Assembly (NCBI GenBank): GCA_965199875.1
Contig: OZ241346.1
Location: forward strand, 2,914,001-2,978,000
DNA from: VXYL01 sp965199875
Lineage (GTDB): Bacteria > Pseudomonadota > Gammaproteobacteria > Pseudomonadales > Azotimanducaceae
Direction: 5' to 3'
DNA length: 64,000 nucleotides
Below, in pieces: positions 1 to 9,062 of this stretch (its first letter is position 1; each line of letters opens with the position of its first letter). The position numbers were made by a program, and so were the translations under genes. The notes below the pieces were generated by a model, which worked only from the letters and a program-made list of their open reading frames with translations, had not been told where the DNA came from and made no database searches.

Positions 1-1605
1 GTGGACCGCCTGGAGCAGCTGGGGGTGGACGAAGTGAAGGTGCGCTCGGCCATCACCTGCGAGACCGCTCATGGCGTCTGCGCGGAGTGCTACGGGCGGG
101 ATCTGGCGCGCGGCCACACCGTCAACGTCGGCGAGGCGGTGGGCGTCATCGCCGCGCAGTCCATCGGCGAACCTGGCACCCAGCTCACCATGCGCACCTT
201 CCACATCGGCGGCGCGGCGTCCCGAGCCACCGAGACGGACAGCATCCAGGTGAAGTACGGCGGCACCGTGCGCATGCACAACTTGAAGACCGTGGAGCGC
301 GAGTCCGGCGAGCTGGTCGCGGTCTCCCGCTCCGGGGAAATCGCCATCATCGACGACCACGGGCGCGAGCGCGAACGGCACAAGCTGGACTACGGCACGG
401 TGATGTCGGCGCGTCCGAACTCCCGCGTGGAAGCTGGCGAAGTCATCGCCGCGTGGGATCCGCACACCCATCCGATCATTACCGAGGTGGCCGGCAAGAT
501 CGTCTTCGAGGACATGGAAGACACCCTCTCCATCAAGACGACCACCGATGAACTCACCGGCCTGTCGAGCATCGAAGTGATTCCGATCCAGGAGCGGCGC
601 GCGGCCGGCAAGGACCTGCGCCCGGCGGTGCGCCTGGTGGACGAGAACGACGATCCGGTCAACTTGGCAGGCGCCGACGTGCCGGCCCGCTACCCGTTGC
701 CGGAGCGCGCCATTCTGAACCTGGTGGAAGGCGAAACGGTGGGCAAGGGCGACTTCATCGCGCGCATCGCGCGGGAAGGCGTGAAGGCCCGGGACCTGGT
801 CGGCGGTCTGCCGCGGGTGGCCGACCTCTTCGAGGCGCGCAAGCCCAAGGAGCCAGCCGTGCTCGCGGAAGCCACCGGCACGGTCAGCTTCGGCAAGGAA
901 ACCAAGGGCAAGCGCCGTCTCGTCATCACCGACGCCGAAGGCCAGTCGGTGGAAACGCTGATTCCCAAGACCCGGCAGATTTCGGTGTTCGAGGGCGAGC
1001 AGGTGGAACGCGGCGAGGTGGTGTCCGAAGGGCCGGAAAGTGCGCACGACATTCTGCGCTTGAAGGGCGTCGCCGAACTGGCGCGCTACATCACCTACGA
1101 GATCCAGGAGGTGTACCGGCTGCAGGGCGTGCCCATCAACGACAAGCACATCGAGACCATCGTGCGGCAAATGCTGCGCAAGGTGGAAGTGACGGACCCG
1201 GGCGACTCGGAGTACATCCGCGGCGAGCAGGCCGAGTACGCCAACGTGCTGGCGGAGAACGAGCGCCTGGCCGCCGAGGACAAGAACCCCGTGGTCTTCG
1301 AGCGCACGCTGCTCGGCATCACCAAGGCGGCCTTGGCCACCGAGTCGTTCATCTCCGCGGCGTCGTTCCAAGAAACCACGCGAGTGCTTACCGAGGCTGC
1401 GGTGACCGGCAAGCGCGACCACCTGCGCGGCCTGAAGGAGAACGTCGTGGTGGGCAGGCTGATCCCCGCCGGCACGGGCCTCGCCCATCACCGGGAACGT
1501 CGTCAAGAGCGGGAAGAAGCCGCCCAGGTGCGCTTGGCCCGGGAGCAGGGAGCGACCGCGGACGAGGTGGAACAGGCGCTGTCCGAGGCGCTGAGCTCGC
1601 GCTAG
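1..1605 (+). CDS. rpoC: RNA polymerase beta' subunit, C-terminal part (5' end outside window)
   Basis: This is the C-terminal 534 residues of the DNA-directed RNA polymerase beta' subunit, which forms part of the catalytic cleft. The reading frame is open at base 1, so the start lies upstream. Three of the four zinc-binding cysteines of the second zinc site are visible (CETAHGVCAEC, residues 20-30). The bridge-helix and trigger-loop signature follows (GEPGTQLTMRTFH, about residues 57-69). After it comes a roughly 200-residue insertion that corresponds to the SI3 domain of Gammaproteobacteria. The C-terminal clamp and omega-binding region is complete up to the TAG stop. A strong hairpin lies just downstream. 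The next gene is an SDR oxidoreductase rather than rpsL, which is unusual. Confidence 0.98.
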   Translation: MDRLEQLGVDEVKVRSAITCETAHGVCAECYGRDLARGHTVNVGEAVGVIAAQSIGEPGTQLTMRTFHIGGAASRATETDSIQVKYGGTVRMHNLKTVERESGELVAVSRSGEIAIIDDHGRERERHKLDYGTVMSARPNSRVEAGEVIAAWDPHTHPIITEVAGKIVFEDMEDTLSIKTTTDELTGLSSIEVIPIQERRAAGKDLRPAVRLVDENDDPVNLAGADVPARYPLPERAILNLVEGETVGKGDFIARIAREGVKARDLVGGLPRVADLFEARKPKEPAVLAEATGTVSFGKETKGKRRLVITDAEGQSVETLIPKTRQISVFEGEQVERGEVVSEGPESAHDILRLKGVAELARYITYEIQEVYRLQGVPINDKHIETIVRQMLRKVEVTDPGDSEYIRGEQAEYANVLAENERLAAEDKNPVVFERTLLGITKAALATESFISAASFQETTRVLTEAAVTGKRDHLRGLKENVVVGRLIPAGTGLAHHRERRQEREEAAQVRLAREQGATADEVEQALSEALSSR

Positions 1606-1624
1606 GCAGGTGCTGCGCGCACGA

Positions 1625-1653
1625 CCGGCATCGGCTGCTCGGGCCGATGCCGG
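1625..1653 (+). terminator. Hairpin after rpoC, possible transcription terminator
   Basis: A perfect 11-bp stem (CCGGCATCGGC at 1625-1635 pairing with 1643-1653) with a 7-nt loop lies 20 bases after the rpoC stop. No U-tract follows, so it is not a textbook intrinsic terminator. It may stabilise the rpoBC mRNA 3' end or act together with Rho. Confidence 0.45.
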
Positions 1654-1707
1654 CCGTGCCTCCGCGACGCCGTCGAGTATATTGAAGACGAACGGGAGGG
1701 CGACAAC

Positions 1708-2424
1708 TTGGACCTGGCAGGCAAGAAAGCCATCGTGCTTGGCGGCACGTCGGGCATCGGTTTGGCGGCAACCCGGCAGCTTGAAGCCGCCGGCGCCACG
1801 GTGGTCGCCGGCAGCCGCTCCGCCGACAACCTCGAACGCGCCCGGACGCTTACTGGCGATGGCGTCAGCTTCTGCACCATCGACGTCTTGCACCGGGATG
1901 CGTTGACGGCCTTGTTCGAGGCCAACCACGGCTTCGACGTTCTGGTCAACGCGGCCACCGGCGGCGAGCGGGCGTCCGGGCCCTTTCTGCAGATGGACCT
2001 GGACGGCTTCCAAGGCTCCTTCCGCAAACTTTGGGGCTACGCCAACAGCGTGCGCCTCGGCGCGCCGCACATGGCGGAAGAAGGCGCCATCGTCTTGGTG
2101 AGCGGCTTCCCCGCGAAGAAGGCGAACCCCGGTTCGTCGGCCATCGCCACCGTGGGCAACGCCGTGGAAGGCTTCGTGCGCGCCATTGCGCCGGAAATCG
2201 CGCCGCGACGAATCAACGCCGTTTCACCCGGCGTTATCGACACGCCGATGTTTGCCGCCGAAGGCGAGGCGCGGGCGCAGTTTCTCGCCGCGGCAACGCG
2301 CAACATGCTGATCCAGCGCGCCGGAACCGCCGACGAAGTGGCCTCGGCCATCCTCTTCACGCTGCGCAACGACTACATGACCGGCGGTTCCATCGACATC
2401 GACGGCGGCGCCAGGCTGCCGTAG
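1708..2424 (+). CDS. SDR-fold oxidoreductase with degenerate active site
   Basis: A 238-residue protein of the short-chain dehydrogenase/reductase superfamily. The TTG start is chosen because GGGAGGG lies 7-8 bases upstream and the first strand of the Rossmann fold begins at once. The nucleotide-binding glycine motif is present (GGTSGIG, residues 11-17), as is the late PG-x-x-x-TP motif (SPGVIDTPM). The usual catalytic YxxxK is not there: the aligned segment reads IATVG, so both Tyr and Lys appear replaced. The substrate cannot be named, and the protein may not be a conventional dehydrogenase. It is probably transcribed alone; a weak TATATT element lies at 1678-1683. Family membership is clear, function is not. 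Confidence 0.85.
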   Translation: MDLAGKKAIVLGGTSGIGLAATRQLEAAGATVVAGSRSADNLERARTLTGDGVSFCTIDVLHRDALTALFEANHGFDVLVNAATGGERASGPFLQMDLDGFQGSFRKLWGYANSVRLGAPHMAEEGAIVLVSGFPAKKANPGSSAIATVGNAVEGFVRAIAPEIAPRRINAVSPGVIDTPMFAAEGEARAQFLAAATRNMLIQRAGTADEVASAILFTLRNDYMTGGSIDIDGGARLP

Positions 2425-2479
2425 TAGGAATTGACTCAGGGCGAGCCGGATCTGGCAGACCTGCGCCCTTGCAATGCGC

Positions 2480-2914
2480 CTAGCCGCACACGGCCCAGGA
2501 GCACGACGACGGCAGCGGCTTCTGCAAGCCGAACATCAGCCGGATGATCTGCCCTTCGTGCATCACCTCGTGCTCGGCCACTTGCGCCAGCAGCCGCTCC
2601 CGCTCCGGCGTCCACTCGCCTTCGCCGACGCCGTCGATGGCTTCGAGAAGCGTCTGCGACGACTGCTCCAGCTTGGCGATGAACTCCTCGCGCTCGAACT
2701 TCGCCACCGACGAGCTCCAGCCGCGCATCTGCCCCGCTTCGATGGCCTTGGCGAAGCTCTCCCGGGTGCCGACGACGCACCACAGATGCATGCCGAGGCT
2801 GCGGTGCCGGGGAACGTCCATCTCGGCCTTGATGGTGTCGTCGTCCACCTGGGCGGCCAAGTCCGCGTAGAAGCCAAAGCGCTTCGCCAGGTTGTCCACG
2901 ATCGTTGCGCGCAC
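2480..2914 (-). CDS. DinB-like four-helix protein
   Basis: About 144 residues resembling the DinB/YfiT four-helix-bundle superfamily of putative metal-dependent enzymes (thiol transferases in some members). The HEVMHEGQI segment near residue 110 matches the HxxxH...GQI metal-binding signature, and an earlier His lies near residue 41. The GTG start at 2914 is chosen because GGAG lies 8 bases upstream; a longer frame to 2983 would overlap the neighbouring acyl-CoA dehydrogenase. It follows that gene on the same strand with about 20 bases between them and is probably cotranscribed. The substrate is unknown. Confidence 0.75.
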   Translation of the reverse strand: MRATIVDNLAKRFGFYADLAAQVDDDTIKAEMDVPRHRSLGMHLWCVVGTRESFAKAIEAGQMRGWSSSVAKFEREEFIAKLEQSSQTLLEAIDGVGEGEWTPERERLLAQVAEHEVMHEGQIIRLMFGLQKPLPSSCSWAVCG

Positions 2915-2936
2915 TCTTCGAACTCCGTGCTGTTGT

Positions 2937-4661
2937 CTAGAATCGCTCTTCCCGCATGGCCATGACGCTGGCGGCACCGCCACGGATGCTCTGTTCCAAG
3001 GCGAGGGTCTTGGGCAGCAGCTTGGCGTAGAAGAACCGGGCGGTGTCGGTCTTGGCGCGGCTGGAACCTTCGTCGTCCGCTTGCGCCATCTTCGCCCACA
3101 GCCAGGCGTAGATGGCGAGCCCGGTCAGTTCCAGGAAGTCGGTGGCGGCGGCGCCGGGGAGATGCGGGTCCTTCGCCTCGCCAAGCAGCCACCGGGCCAC
3201 TCGGTCCACTTGCTCCAGCGCTCGCGCGAGCGCGGCCTGGAACTCGGCGGCCACTTCGTCCTGGCGCATGTCGTCGAGCAGGCGGAACAGGGCTGCGCCG
3301 CCGTCGCGCAGTACCTTGCGGCCGGTGAAGTCCAAGGCCTGGATGCCGTTGGTGCCTTCGTAGATCTGGCTGATGCGGATGTCGCGGACGATCTGCTCCA
3401 CGCCGTGTTCGACGATGAAGCCGTGGCCGCCGTACACCTGCTGCGCCAGCAAGGCGCACTCCATGCCGCGATCGGTAGCGAACGCCTTGACCACCGGCGT
3501 CAGCAGGTCCGCCCTCTCCTGGGCCGCCTGGCGTCGTTCGGCGTCGTCGTCGTGACAGCGGTCCAGCATCAGGCCGACGTAGGCCGCGAATGCCCGGCCG
3601 CCTTCGACGAACGCCCTCTGCGTCATCAGCATGCGCCGCACGTCCGGGTGGACGAGGATGGAGTCCGCGGCTTGCGAGGGATTCTGCGGCCCGCCCGCGG
3701 AGCGCCCTTGCAGCCGCTCCCGGGCATAGACTACGGCGTTCTGATAGGCGAGTTCCGCCAGCCCAAGCCCTTGGATGCCCACCGACAGCCGAGCGTGGTT
3801 CATCATCGTGAACATGCAGGCGAGGCCGCGATTGGGCGCGCCGATCAGATAGCCGGTGGCGGCTTCGTAGTTGATGACCGAAGTGGCGCTGCCGCGAATG
3901 CCCATCTTGTGTTCGATGGATCCGCTGCCAAAGCCGTTGCGGGTGCCGTCGGGGAGCACTTTCGGCACCAGGAAGAGGGAAATGCCGGCGCTGCCGGCCG
4001 GCGCGTCCGGCAGCTTGGCCAGCACCAGATGGACGATGTTGGCGGCCAGGTCGTGCTCGCCGCTGGTGATGAATATCTTCGTTCCCGTCAGCGCGTAGCG
4101 GTTGCCGTCGACGGGTTCGGCGCGGGTGCGTATCAGGCCGAGGTCCGTGCCGGCATGGGCTTCGGTGAGCGCCATCGCGCCGGTGCTGGCGCCGGCGTAC
4201 AGCCCGGGCAGATAGGCTTCCTTCAGCTCGTCGCTGGCGTGGGCGGCGATGCAGATGCCGGCGCCCACGGTCAGCGCGCCGTACAGGTAGAGGTTGGAGT
4301 TGGCGCCCCAGAGCAGTTCCTCGAGCAGTGCCGACAGCGCCTTCGGCAAGCCTTGTCCGCCTAGCTGCACGTCCCCGGAGACCCCCAGCCAGCCGCCTTC
4401 GGCCAACGCCCGGAACGCCTGCTTGAAGCCCGATGGCGCGCTCACCCGGCCGTCCTGCCAGCGAGCGCCTTCGGCATCGCTGGTCTGGTACAGCGGCGCC
4501 ATGACCTCCTTGGCCAGCTTGCCGCCCTCGGCCAGCACGGCTTCGGCGAGGGCCCGGTCGACGGCATCGAAGCCTTTCGTCCGCGCCCACTCTTCGTCGG
4601 CATGGAAGACGTCGAAGAGCACGAACTCCATGTCCTCGACCGGCGGCTCGTAGCGCAGCAT
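2937..4661 (-). CDS. Acyl-CoA dehydrogenase, long (DmdC-like) type
   Basis: A 574-residue FAD-dependent acyl-CoA dehydrogenase of the extended class that includes 3-methylmercaptopropionyl-CoA dehydrogenase (DmdC) and other FadE-like enzymes. An N-terminal cap starting MLRYEPP precedes the helical domain. Further on are the flavin-binding stretch (MALTEAHAGTDLG, about residues 163-175) and the catalytic-base motif IYEGTNGIQ near residue 420. A C-terminal extra domain, typical of this long class, closes the protein. The start has GAGGA about 10 bases upstream. The exact acyl substrate cannot be read from sequence; a role in fatty-acid or sulfur-compound beta-oxidation is inferred. The gene is divergent from pilT across 209 bases. 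Confidence 0.93.
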   Translation of the reverse strand: MLRYEPPVEDMEFVLFDVFHADEEWARTKGFDAVDRALAEAVLAEGGKLAKEVMAPLYQTSDAEGARWQDGRVSAPSGFKQAFRALAEGGWLGVSGDVQLGGQGLPKALSALLEELLWGANSNLYLYGALTVGAGICIAAHASDELKEAYLPGLYAGASTGAMALTEAHAGTDLGLIRTRAEPVDGNRYALTGTKIFITSGEHDLAANIVHLVLAKLPDAPAGSAGISLFLVPKVLPDGTRNGFGSGSIEHKMGIRGSATSVINYEAATGYLIGAPNRGLACMFTMMNHARLSVGIQGLGLAELAYQNAVVYARERLQGRSAGGPQNPSQAADSILVHPDVRRMLMTQRAFVEGGRAFAAYVGLMLDRCHDDDAERRQAAQERADLLTPVVKAFATDRGMECALLAQQVYGGHGFIVEHGVEQIVRDIRISQIYEGTNGIQALDFTGRKVLRDGGAALFRLLDDMRQDEVAAEFQAALARALEQVDRVARWLLGEAKDPHLPGAAATDFLELTGLAIYAWLWAKMAQADDEGSSRAKTDTARFFYAKLLPKTLALEQSIRGGAASVMAMREERF

Positions 4662-4870
4662 CGTCGTTGATTCCTCTTACGTTGAGAACTGCCGCCCCGC
4701 AGCCGGTTGGCGCTGGCTTTCGCCGCTGGGCTTCGCTGAGTTCATGGCTGCATCTTAGCAAAGCAAGCCGCTGGCGATACCGACCATGGGCGTAGTCGCA
4801 CGCGAACGGACAGAAATCTCGCACGCGCCAACGGGGCGATGTCGTTGGTTGCCACGCTGCCGAAGGCGCT

Positions 4871-5887
4871 ATGGTTGCCCTCATGCGTATCGAAGAACTG
4901 CTTGCGGTCGGCGTCGAGCGGGGCGCGTCGGACCTGCACCTTGCCAGCGGGCTGCCGCCGCTGCTTCGCGTCCACGGCGACATCGAGCGGCTGGAACTGC
5001 CGCCGGTGCAGTCTCGGCAGATCGAAGAAGCCGTTGCCGCGTTGGCGCGGCAGCCGCTGCCGAGCGCGGAGCTGGACTTCTCCTTCGAGGTGGCGGGCCT
5101 CGCCCGCTTTCGCGCCAACGCGTTTCGCACCCACCGTGGCGCCGGCGCGGCGTTTCGCGTCGTGCCGGAGCGGGTGCCGAGCCTTGAAGAACTGGACATG
5201 GGACCGGTGTTCCAGAGCATCGCCGACGCCCGCCAGGGCCTGGTGCTGATCACCGGCGCCACCGGCAGCGGCAAGAGCACGACGCTGGCAGCGATGGTGG
5301 ACTACATCAACGGCAGCCGCCGGCAGCACATTCTGACCATCGAAGAGCCCATCGAGTTCCTCCATCCCAGTCGCGGGTGTCTGGTGAATCAGCGGCAAGT
5401 GGGGCGCGACACCGAGAGCTTCGCCGCGGCGCTGAGGTCGGCGCTGCGCGAAGACCCGGACGTGATCCTCGTCGGCGAACTGCGCGACCTGGAGACCATT
5501 CGCCTGGCGCTGACCGCGGCGGAAACCGGGCATCTGGTGTTCGCCACGCTGCACACCGCTTCGGCGACGAAGACCGTCAACCGCATCGTCGATGTCTTTC
5601 CCGCCGGCGAGAAGGAAGTCATCCGCGCGGTGCTCTCGGAATCGCTGCAAGCGGTGGTCGCGCAGACCCTGGTGAAGCGGGTCGGCGGCGGGCGCGTCGC
5701 CGCGCACGAGGTCATGATCGCCACGCCGGCGCTGCGCCACCTGATCCGCGAGCACAAGGTGGCGCAGATGCAGTCCGTCCTGCAAACCTCGGCGGCGCTG
5801 GGGATGCAGACCCTCGATCAATGCCTGCAGCGTCTCGCCGCCAGCGGCGTCATCCCGGCCCTGCCGCCATCGCAAGCGCCGCGTTAG
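4871..5887 (+). CDS. pilT: Type IV pilus retraction ATPase PilT
   Basis: A hexameric secretion-type ATPase that depolymerises type IV pili and so powers twitching motility from the cytoplasmic side. It has an N-terminal PAS-like domain, a Walker A motif (GATGSGKST, about residues 129-137), a Walker B region (VILVGELRD), a His box (ATLHTAS) and the PilT-specific AAHEVMI motif that is needed for retraction. Length (338 residues) is normal. Homology favours initiation at the second ATG, 4883 (MRIEELLA), whereas GAAGG precedes the first ATG at 4871; both are possible. It heads a co-directional run into yggS, proC, yggT, metX and metW, an order well known from Pseudomonas. Confidence 0.96.
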   Translation: MVALMRIEELLAVGVERGASDLHLASGLPPLLRVHGDIERLELPPVQSRQIEEAVAALARQPLPSAELDFSFEVAGLARFRANAFRTHRGAGAAFRVVPERVPSLEELDMGPVFQSIADARQGLVLITGATGSGKSTTLAAMVDYINGSRRQHILTIEEPIEFLHPSRGCLVNQRQVGRDTESFAAALRSALREDPDVILVGELRDLETIRLALTAAETGHLVFATLHTASATKTVNRIVDVFPAGEKEVIRAVLSESLQAVVAQTLVKRVGGGRVAAHEVMIATPALRHLIREHKVAQMQSVLQTSAALGMQTLDQCLQRLAASGVIPALPPSQAPR

Positions 5888-5901
5888 AGTTAGACTGCGG
5901 C

Positions 5902-6573
5902 ATGGACTACGCAAAGCGCATCCAGGCTCTGCGCCGGGACATCGACCGAGCGCGTCGCCCGCGCCAGGCCGTGCGCCTGCTGGCGGTGGCGAAAACGCGC
6001 AGCGCCGCCGAGGTGGAAGCCGCCTACCGCGCCGGGCAGACGGAGTTCGGCGAAAACTACGTGCAGGAGGCGCTGGCGAAGACCACGGCGCTCGCGCACC
6101 TGGACATCCGCTGGCACTTCATCGGCGCCATCCAGTCCAACAAGACCCGCGACATCGCCCGCCACTTCCACTGGGTGCATACGCTGGACCGGCGCAGAAT
6201 CGCCCGCCGCCTCGCCGCCGCCGCGCACCGCGACATCGACGTCTGCATTCAAGTGAACATCGACGACGAAGCGCAGAAGGCCGGCGCGGCCCCGCGGGAC
6301 GTTCCGGCGCTCTTGGACGACGTTCGCCGCGAGCCTCGCTTGCGGCTGCGCGGCCTGATGACGATTCCCAAGCCCGACGGCGACGTTCGCGGGAGCTTCC
6401 GACGCACCCGGCAGCTGTTCGAGGCGCTTGCCCCGCAGGCCGGGGAACACTGGGACACGCTGTCCATGGGCATGTCCGCGGACTACGTCGTCGCCATCGA
6501 CGAAGGCGCGACGATCGTGCGCATCGGCACGGCGATCTTCGGCCCGCGGCCCGCCAAGGTACCGCGGCCGTGA
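5902..6573 (+). CDS. yggS: PLP homeostasis protein YggS (PLPBP)
   Basis: A 223-residue cytoplasmic protein of the PLP-binding alanine-racemase-like barrel family, which buffers pyridoxal phosphate and affects amino-acid pools. The PLP lysine lies in LLAVAKT (near residue 32), followed by the conserved FGENYVQE segment. The C-terminal phosphate-binding pattern SMGMSADY...RIGTAIFG is intact. The ATG lies 14 bases after the pilT stop. The gene overlaps proC by four bases (GTGA), so the two are translationally coupled. Both have PLP- and proline-related roles and are neighbours in most Gammaproteobacteria. Confidence 0.96.
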   Translation: MDYAKRIQALRRDIDRARRPRQAVRLLAVAKTRSAAEVEAAYRAGQTEFGENYVQEALAKTTALAHLDIRWHFIGAIQSNKTRDIARHFHWVHTLDRRRIARRLAAAAHRDIDVCIQVNIDDEAQKAGAAPRDVPALLDDVRREPRLRLRGLMTIPKPDGDVRGSFRRTRQLFEALAPQAGEHWDTLSMGMSADYVVAIDEGATIVRIGTAIFGPRPAKVPRP

Positions 6574-7373
6574 CGCGGCGGATCGCCTTCATCGGCGGCG
6601 GCAACATGGCGCACGCCTTGGCAACCCGGCTCGCCGCCGCTGGTGCCGGCAGCATCGTGGTCGCCGAACCGGTTGCCGAACAACGCATGCGCTTCGCGCC
6701 GCCCATCGCCACCAGCGCCGACAATCTGGCCGCAGCGGCAGCAGCGGAGGTGGTGGTGCTGGCCGTCAAGCCGGGCGTCGTGGAACAGGTGGCGCGGCAG
6801 ATCGCTCCGGTCGTCGGCAGACGGCTGGTGGTTTCCATCGCCGCCGGGGTGCCGATGGCGGCCATCGACGCATGGCTCGGCGGCGGCAAGCCCGTGGTGC
6901 GCGCCATGCCCAACACGCCGGCCCTGATGGGCGCAGGAATCAGCGGCCTGGCGGCGAATGCGGCAGTCCACGCGGAGCAGCGACAACTGGCGGAGTCCAT
7001 TCTGGCGGCCGCCGGCGAGGTCGTCTGGTTCGAGACCGACGCGGACCTGGATGCTGTCACCGCGCTTTCCGGCAGCGGCCCGGCCTACTTCTTCTACGTC
7101 ATCGAAGCGCTGGCGAACGCTGGGACGCAGCTGGGGCTTGCGCCGGATGTCGCCAAACGGCTGATCGTCGCCACCGCGGCCGGCGCGGCGGCGATGGCCG
7201 CGGCGGATGACCCCACCGAACTGCGCCAGCGCGTCACTTCGCCCGGTGGCACCACGCAGCGGGCGCTCTCTATACTTGCCGAACAGTCGCTGCCGGAAAC
7301 CTTCTTGAAAGCCGTGCGTGGCGCCTTCGAGCGGTCCCGGGAACTGGCCCAGGAGTTTGGCAAGCATGAGTGA
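6570..7373 (+). CDS. proC: Pyrroline-5-carboxylate reductase
   Basis: Catalyses the last step of proline synthesis, NAD(P)H-dependent reduction of 1-pyrroline-5-carboxylate. Length is 267 residues, typical for the family. The Rossmann motif IGGGNMAHAL is at the N-terminus. The C-terminal dimer domain carries LSGSGPAYFF and the signature TSPGGTT. The GTG start overlaps the yggS stop (GTGA), and the 3' end overlaps yggT by eight bases, so this is a tightly coupled operon. Confidence 0.97.
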   Translation: MTRRIAFIGGGNMAHALATRLAAAGAGSIVVAEPVAEQRMRFAPPIATSADNLAAAAAAEVVVLAVKPGVVEQVARQIAPVVGRRLVVSIAAGVPMAAIDAWLGGGKPVVRAMPNTPALMGAGISGLAANAAVHAEQRQLAESILAAAGEVVWFETDADLDAVTALSGSGPAYFFYVIEALANAGTQLGLAPDVAKRLIVATAAGAAAMAAADDPTELRQRVTSPGGTTQRALSILAEQSLPETFLKAVRGAFERSRELAQEFGKHE

Positions 7374-7926
7374 CCCGCTGACGTTCGTCATCGCCTTCGT
7401 GCTCCGCGTAGCGGCGCTGATCTTCCTGCTGCGCTTCGTGCTGCAGGCGGTGCGGGCGAGCTTCTACAATCCTTTCTGCGAAGGCATCGCCAAGGTCACC
7501 GATCCGGTGCTGAAACCGTTGCGCGGCGTCCTTCGGCCCTACAAGAACCTGGACTTCGCCTCCTTCGGCATGGCCTGGCTGGCGCATGTGGCAGTGGTCG
7601 CCATCCACGTCTGGGCCAACGACTTGCCGATGCACTGGCTGTTCGCGCTGAACGACTCGCTGCACACGACCTTGAGCTGGATCGTCAACATCTTCATCGC
7701 CGCCATCGTCGTCACCATCGTCATGAGCTGGCTGGCGCCGGGGGTCTATTCGCCGGCCGCGTCCATCGCCCAGGAAATCGCCGAGCCGCTGCTGGCGCCG
7801 TCGCGCAAACTGCTGCCGCCGCTGGCCGGCCTGGACCTGTCGCCGATGATCACCATCCTGGCGCTGTACTTGATTCAGGGCTTCGTGCTCGACGGCCTGC
7901 TGCCCTATCGACTGTGGCCCGGTTGA
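7366..7926 (+). CDS. yggT: YggT family integral membrane protein
   Basis: A 186-residue inner-membrane protein with two copies of the YggT domain, each with two hydrophobic helices (about residues 5-25 and 60-85, then 95-120 and 160-180). The conserved PF-x-x-x-I/P-L patterns are recognisable (YNPFCEGIAKVTDPVLKPLR and the later AEPLLAPSRKLLPP). Members are linked to envelope integrity and osmotic tolerance, but the molecular role is not settled. The ATG lies inside the end of proC, and the 3' end overlaps the metX start by 13 bases. Confidence 0.93.
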   Translation: MSDPLTFVIAFVLRVAALIFLLRFVLQAVRASFYNPFCEGIAKVTDPVLKPLRGVLRPYKNLDFASFGMAWLAHVAVVAIHVWANDLPMHWLFALNDSLHTTLSWIVNIFIAAIVVTIVMSWLAPGVYSPAASIAQEIAEPLLAPSRKLLPPLAGLDLSPMITILALYLIQGFVLDGLLPYRLWPG

Positions 7927-9062
7927 AGGAGGCCGCTTCCTCGGCCGGTTCGGTAGGCATTGTCGAGCCGCAGGTCGCGCGCTACGACCAGCCGCTGGCC
8001 TTGCAGTGCAAGGAGCAGCTGCCCGGCTTCGAACTGATCTACGAAACCTACGGCACGCTGAATGCCGCACGCTCCAACGCCGTGCTGGTCTGCCACGCGC
8101 TGTCCGGCGATCACCACGCGGCCGGCTACCACTCGGCGAAGGATGCCAAGCCAGGCTGGTGGGACCACTGCATCGGCCCCGGCAAGCCCATCGACACCGG
8201 CAAGTTCTTCGTCGTCGGCATGAACAACCTCGGCGGCTGCGGCGGCAGCACCGGGCCGCTGTCCATCAATCCGGCGAGCGGCCAGCCCTGGGGGGCGCGC
8301 TTTCCCGCGGTGACGGTGAAGGACTGGGTGCGCAGCCAAGCGATGCTCGCCGACACCTTGGGCATCGAGCGCTTTGCCGCGGTGATCGGCGGCAGCCTGG
8401 GCGGCATGCAGGCTTTGCAATGGGCCATCGACTTTCCGCAACGGGTCGCCCACGCCGTCGTCATCGCCGCCGCGCCGAAGCTGTCGGCGCAGAACATCGC
8501 CTTCAACGAAATCGCCCGCCAGGCCATTCTGGCGGACCCGGACTACCTGGAAGGACGCTACTTCCAAGCCGACAAGCGGCCGCGCAAGGGGCTGATGCTG
8601 GCGCGGATGCTCGGCCACGTCACCTACCTCTCCGACGACGGCATGGGCGAGCGGTTCGGGCGCGAGCTGAAGTCCGGCGATGTGGGCCTGGCGCAGGACG
8701 TGCAGTTCCAGGTGGAGAGCTATCTGCGCTATCAAGGCACCTCGTTCTCGAACCGCTTCGACGCCAATACCTACCTGCTGATGACTAGGGCGCTGGACTA
8801 CTTCGATCCGGCGCTGGAGTTCGGCGGCGATCTGGTGCGCGCCCTGGGCGGCGCCTCGGCGAGATTTCTGGTGCTGTCCTTCAGTTCGGACTGGCGCTTC
8901 TCTCCGGGGCGATCCGAAGAAATCGTCAATGCGCTCATCGAGGCGCGCAAGGACGTGGCCAGCGCCACCATCGAGTCGCCCCACGGCCACGACTCCTTCC
9001 TGCTGCCGAACGAGCGCTACTTCGACGTGCTTGGCGGCTACCTGGACGGAGCGGCAGCGTGA
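7914..9062 (+). CDS. metX: Homoserine O-acyltransferase (MetX family)
   Basis: An alpha/beta-hydrolase-fold enzyme that activates homoserine for methionine synthesis. The nucleophile elbow is GGSLGGMQ (Ser near residue 160), the Asp lies in FSSDWRFSP and the His in GHDSFLLP, giving a complete triad in 382 residues. MetX proteins paired with MetW in Gammaproteobacteria are often succinyl- rather than acetyl-transferases, so the acyl donor is left open. The GTG start overlaps yggT by 13 bases and has no clear ribosome site of its own. A strong AAGGAGG at 7925-7931 has no in-frame start at a useful distance, so coupling to yggT translation is likely. It overlaps metW by four bases. Confidence 0.95.
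   Translation: MARLKEAASSAGSVGIVEPQVARYDQPLALQCKEQLPGFELIYETYGTLNAARSNAVLVCHALSGDHHAAGYHSAKDAKPGWWDHCIGPGKPIDTGKFFVVGMNNLGGCGGSTGPLSINPASGQPWGARFPAVTVKDWVRSQAMLADTLGIERFAAVIGGSLGGMQALQWAIDFPQRVAHAVVIAAAPKLSAQNIAFNEIARQAILADPDYLEGRYFQADKRPRKGLMLARMLGHVTYLSDDGMGERFGRELKSGDVGLAQDVQFQVESYLRYQGTSFSNRFDANTYLLMTRALDYFDPALEFGGDLVRALGGASARFLVLSFSSDWRFSPGRSEEIVNALIEARKDVASATIESPHGHDSFLLPNERYFDVLGGYLDGAAA

Noticed and set aside
2563..5280. 905-residue open frame on the minus strand across the acyl-CoA dehydrogenase and pilT
   Set aside because: It is a shadow frame: composition is extremely Arg/Ala-rich, no domain is recognisable, and it runs through two well-supported genes.
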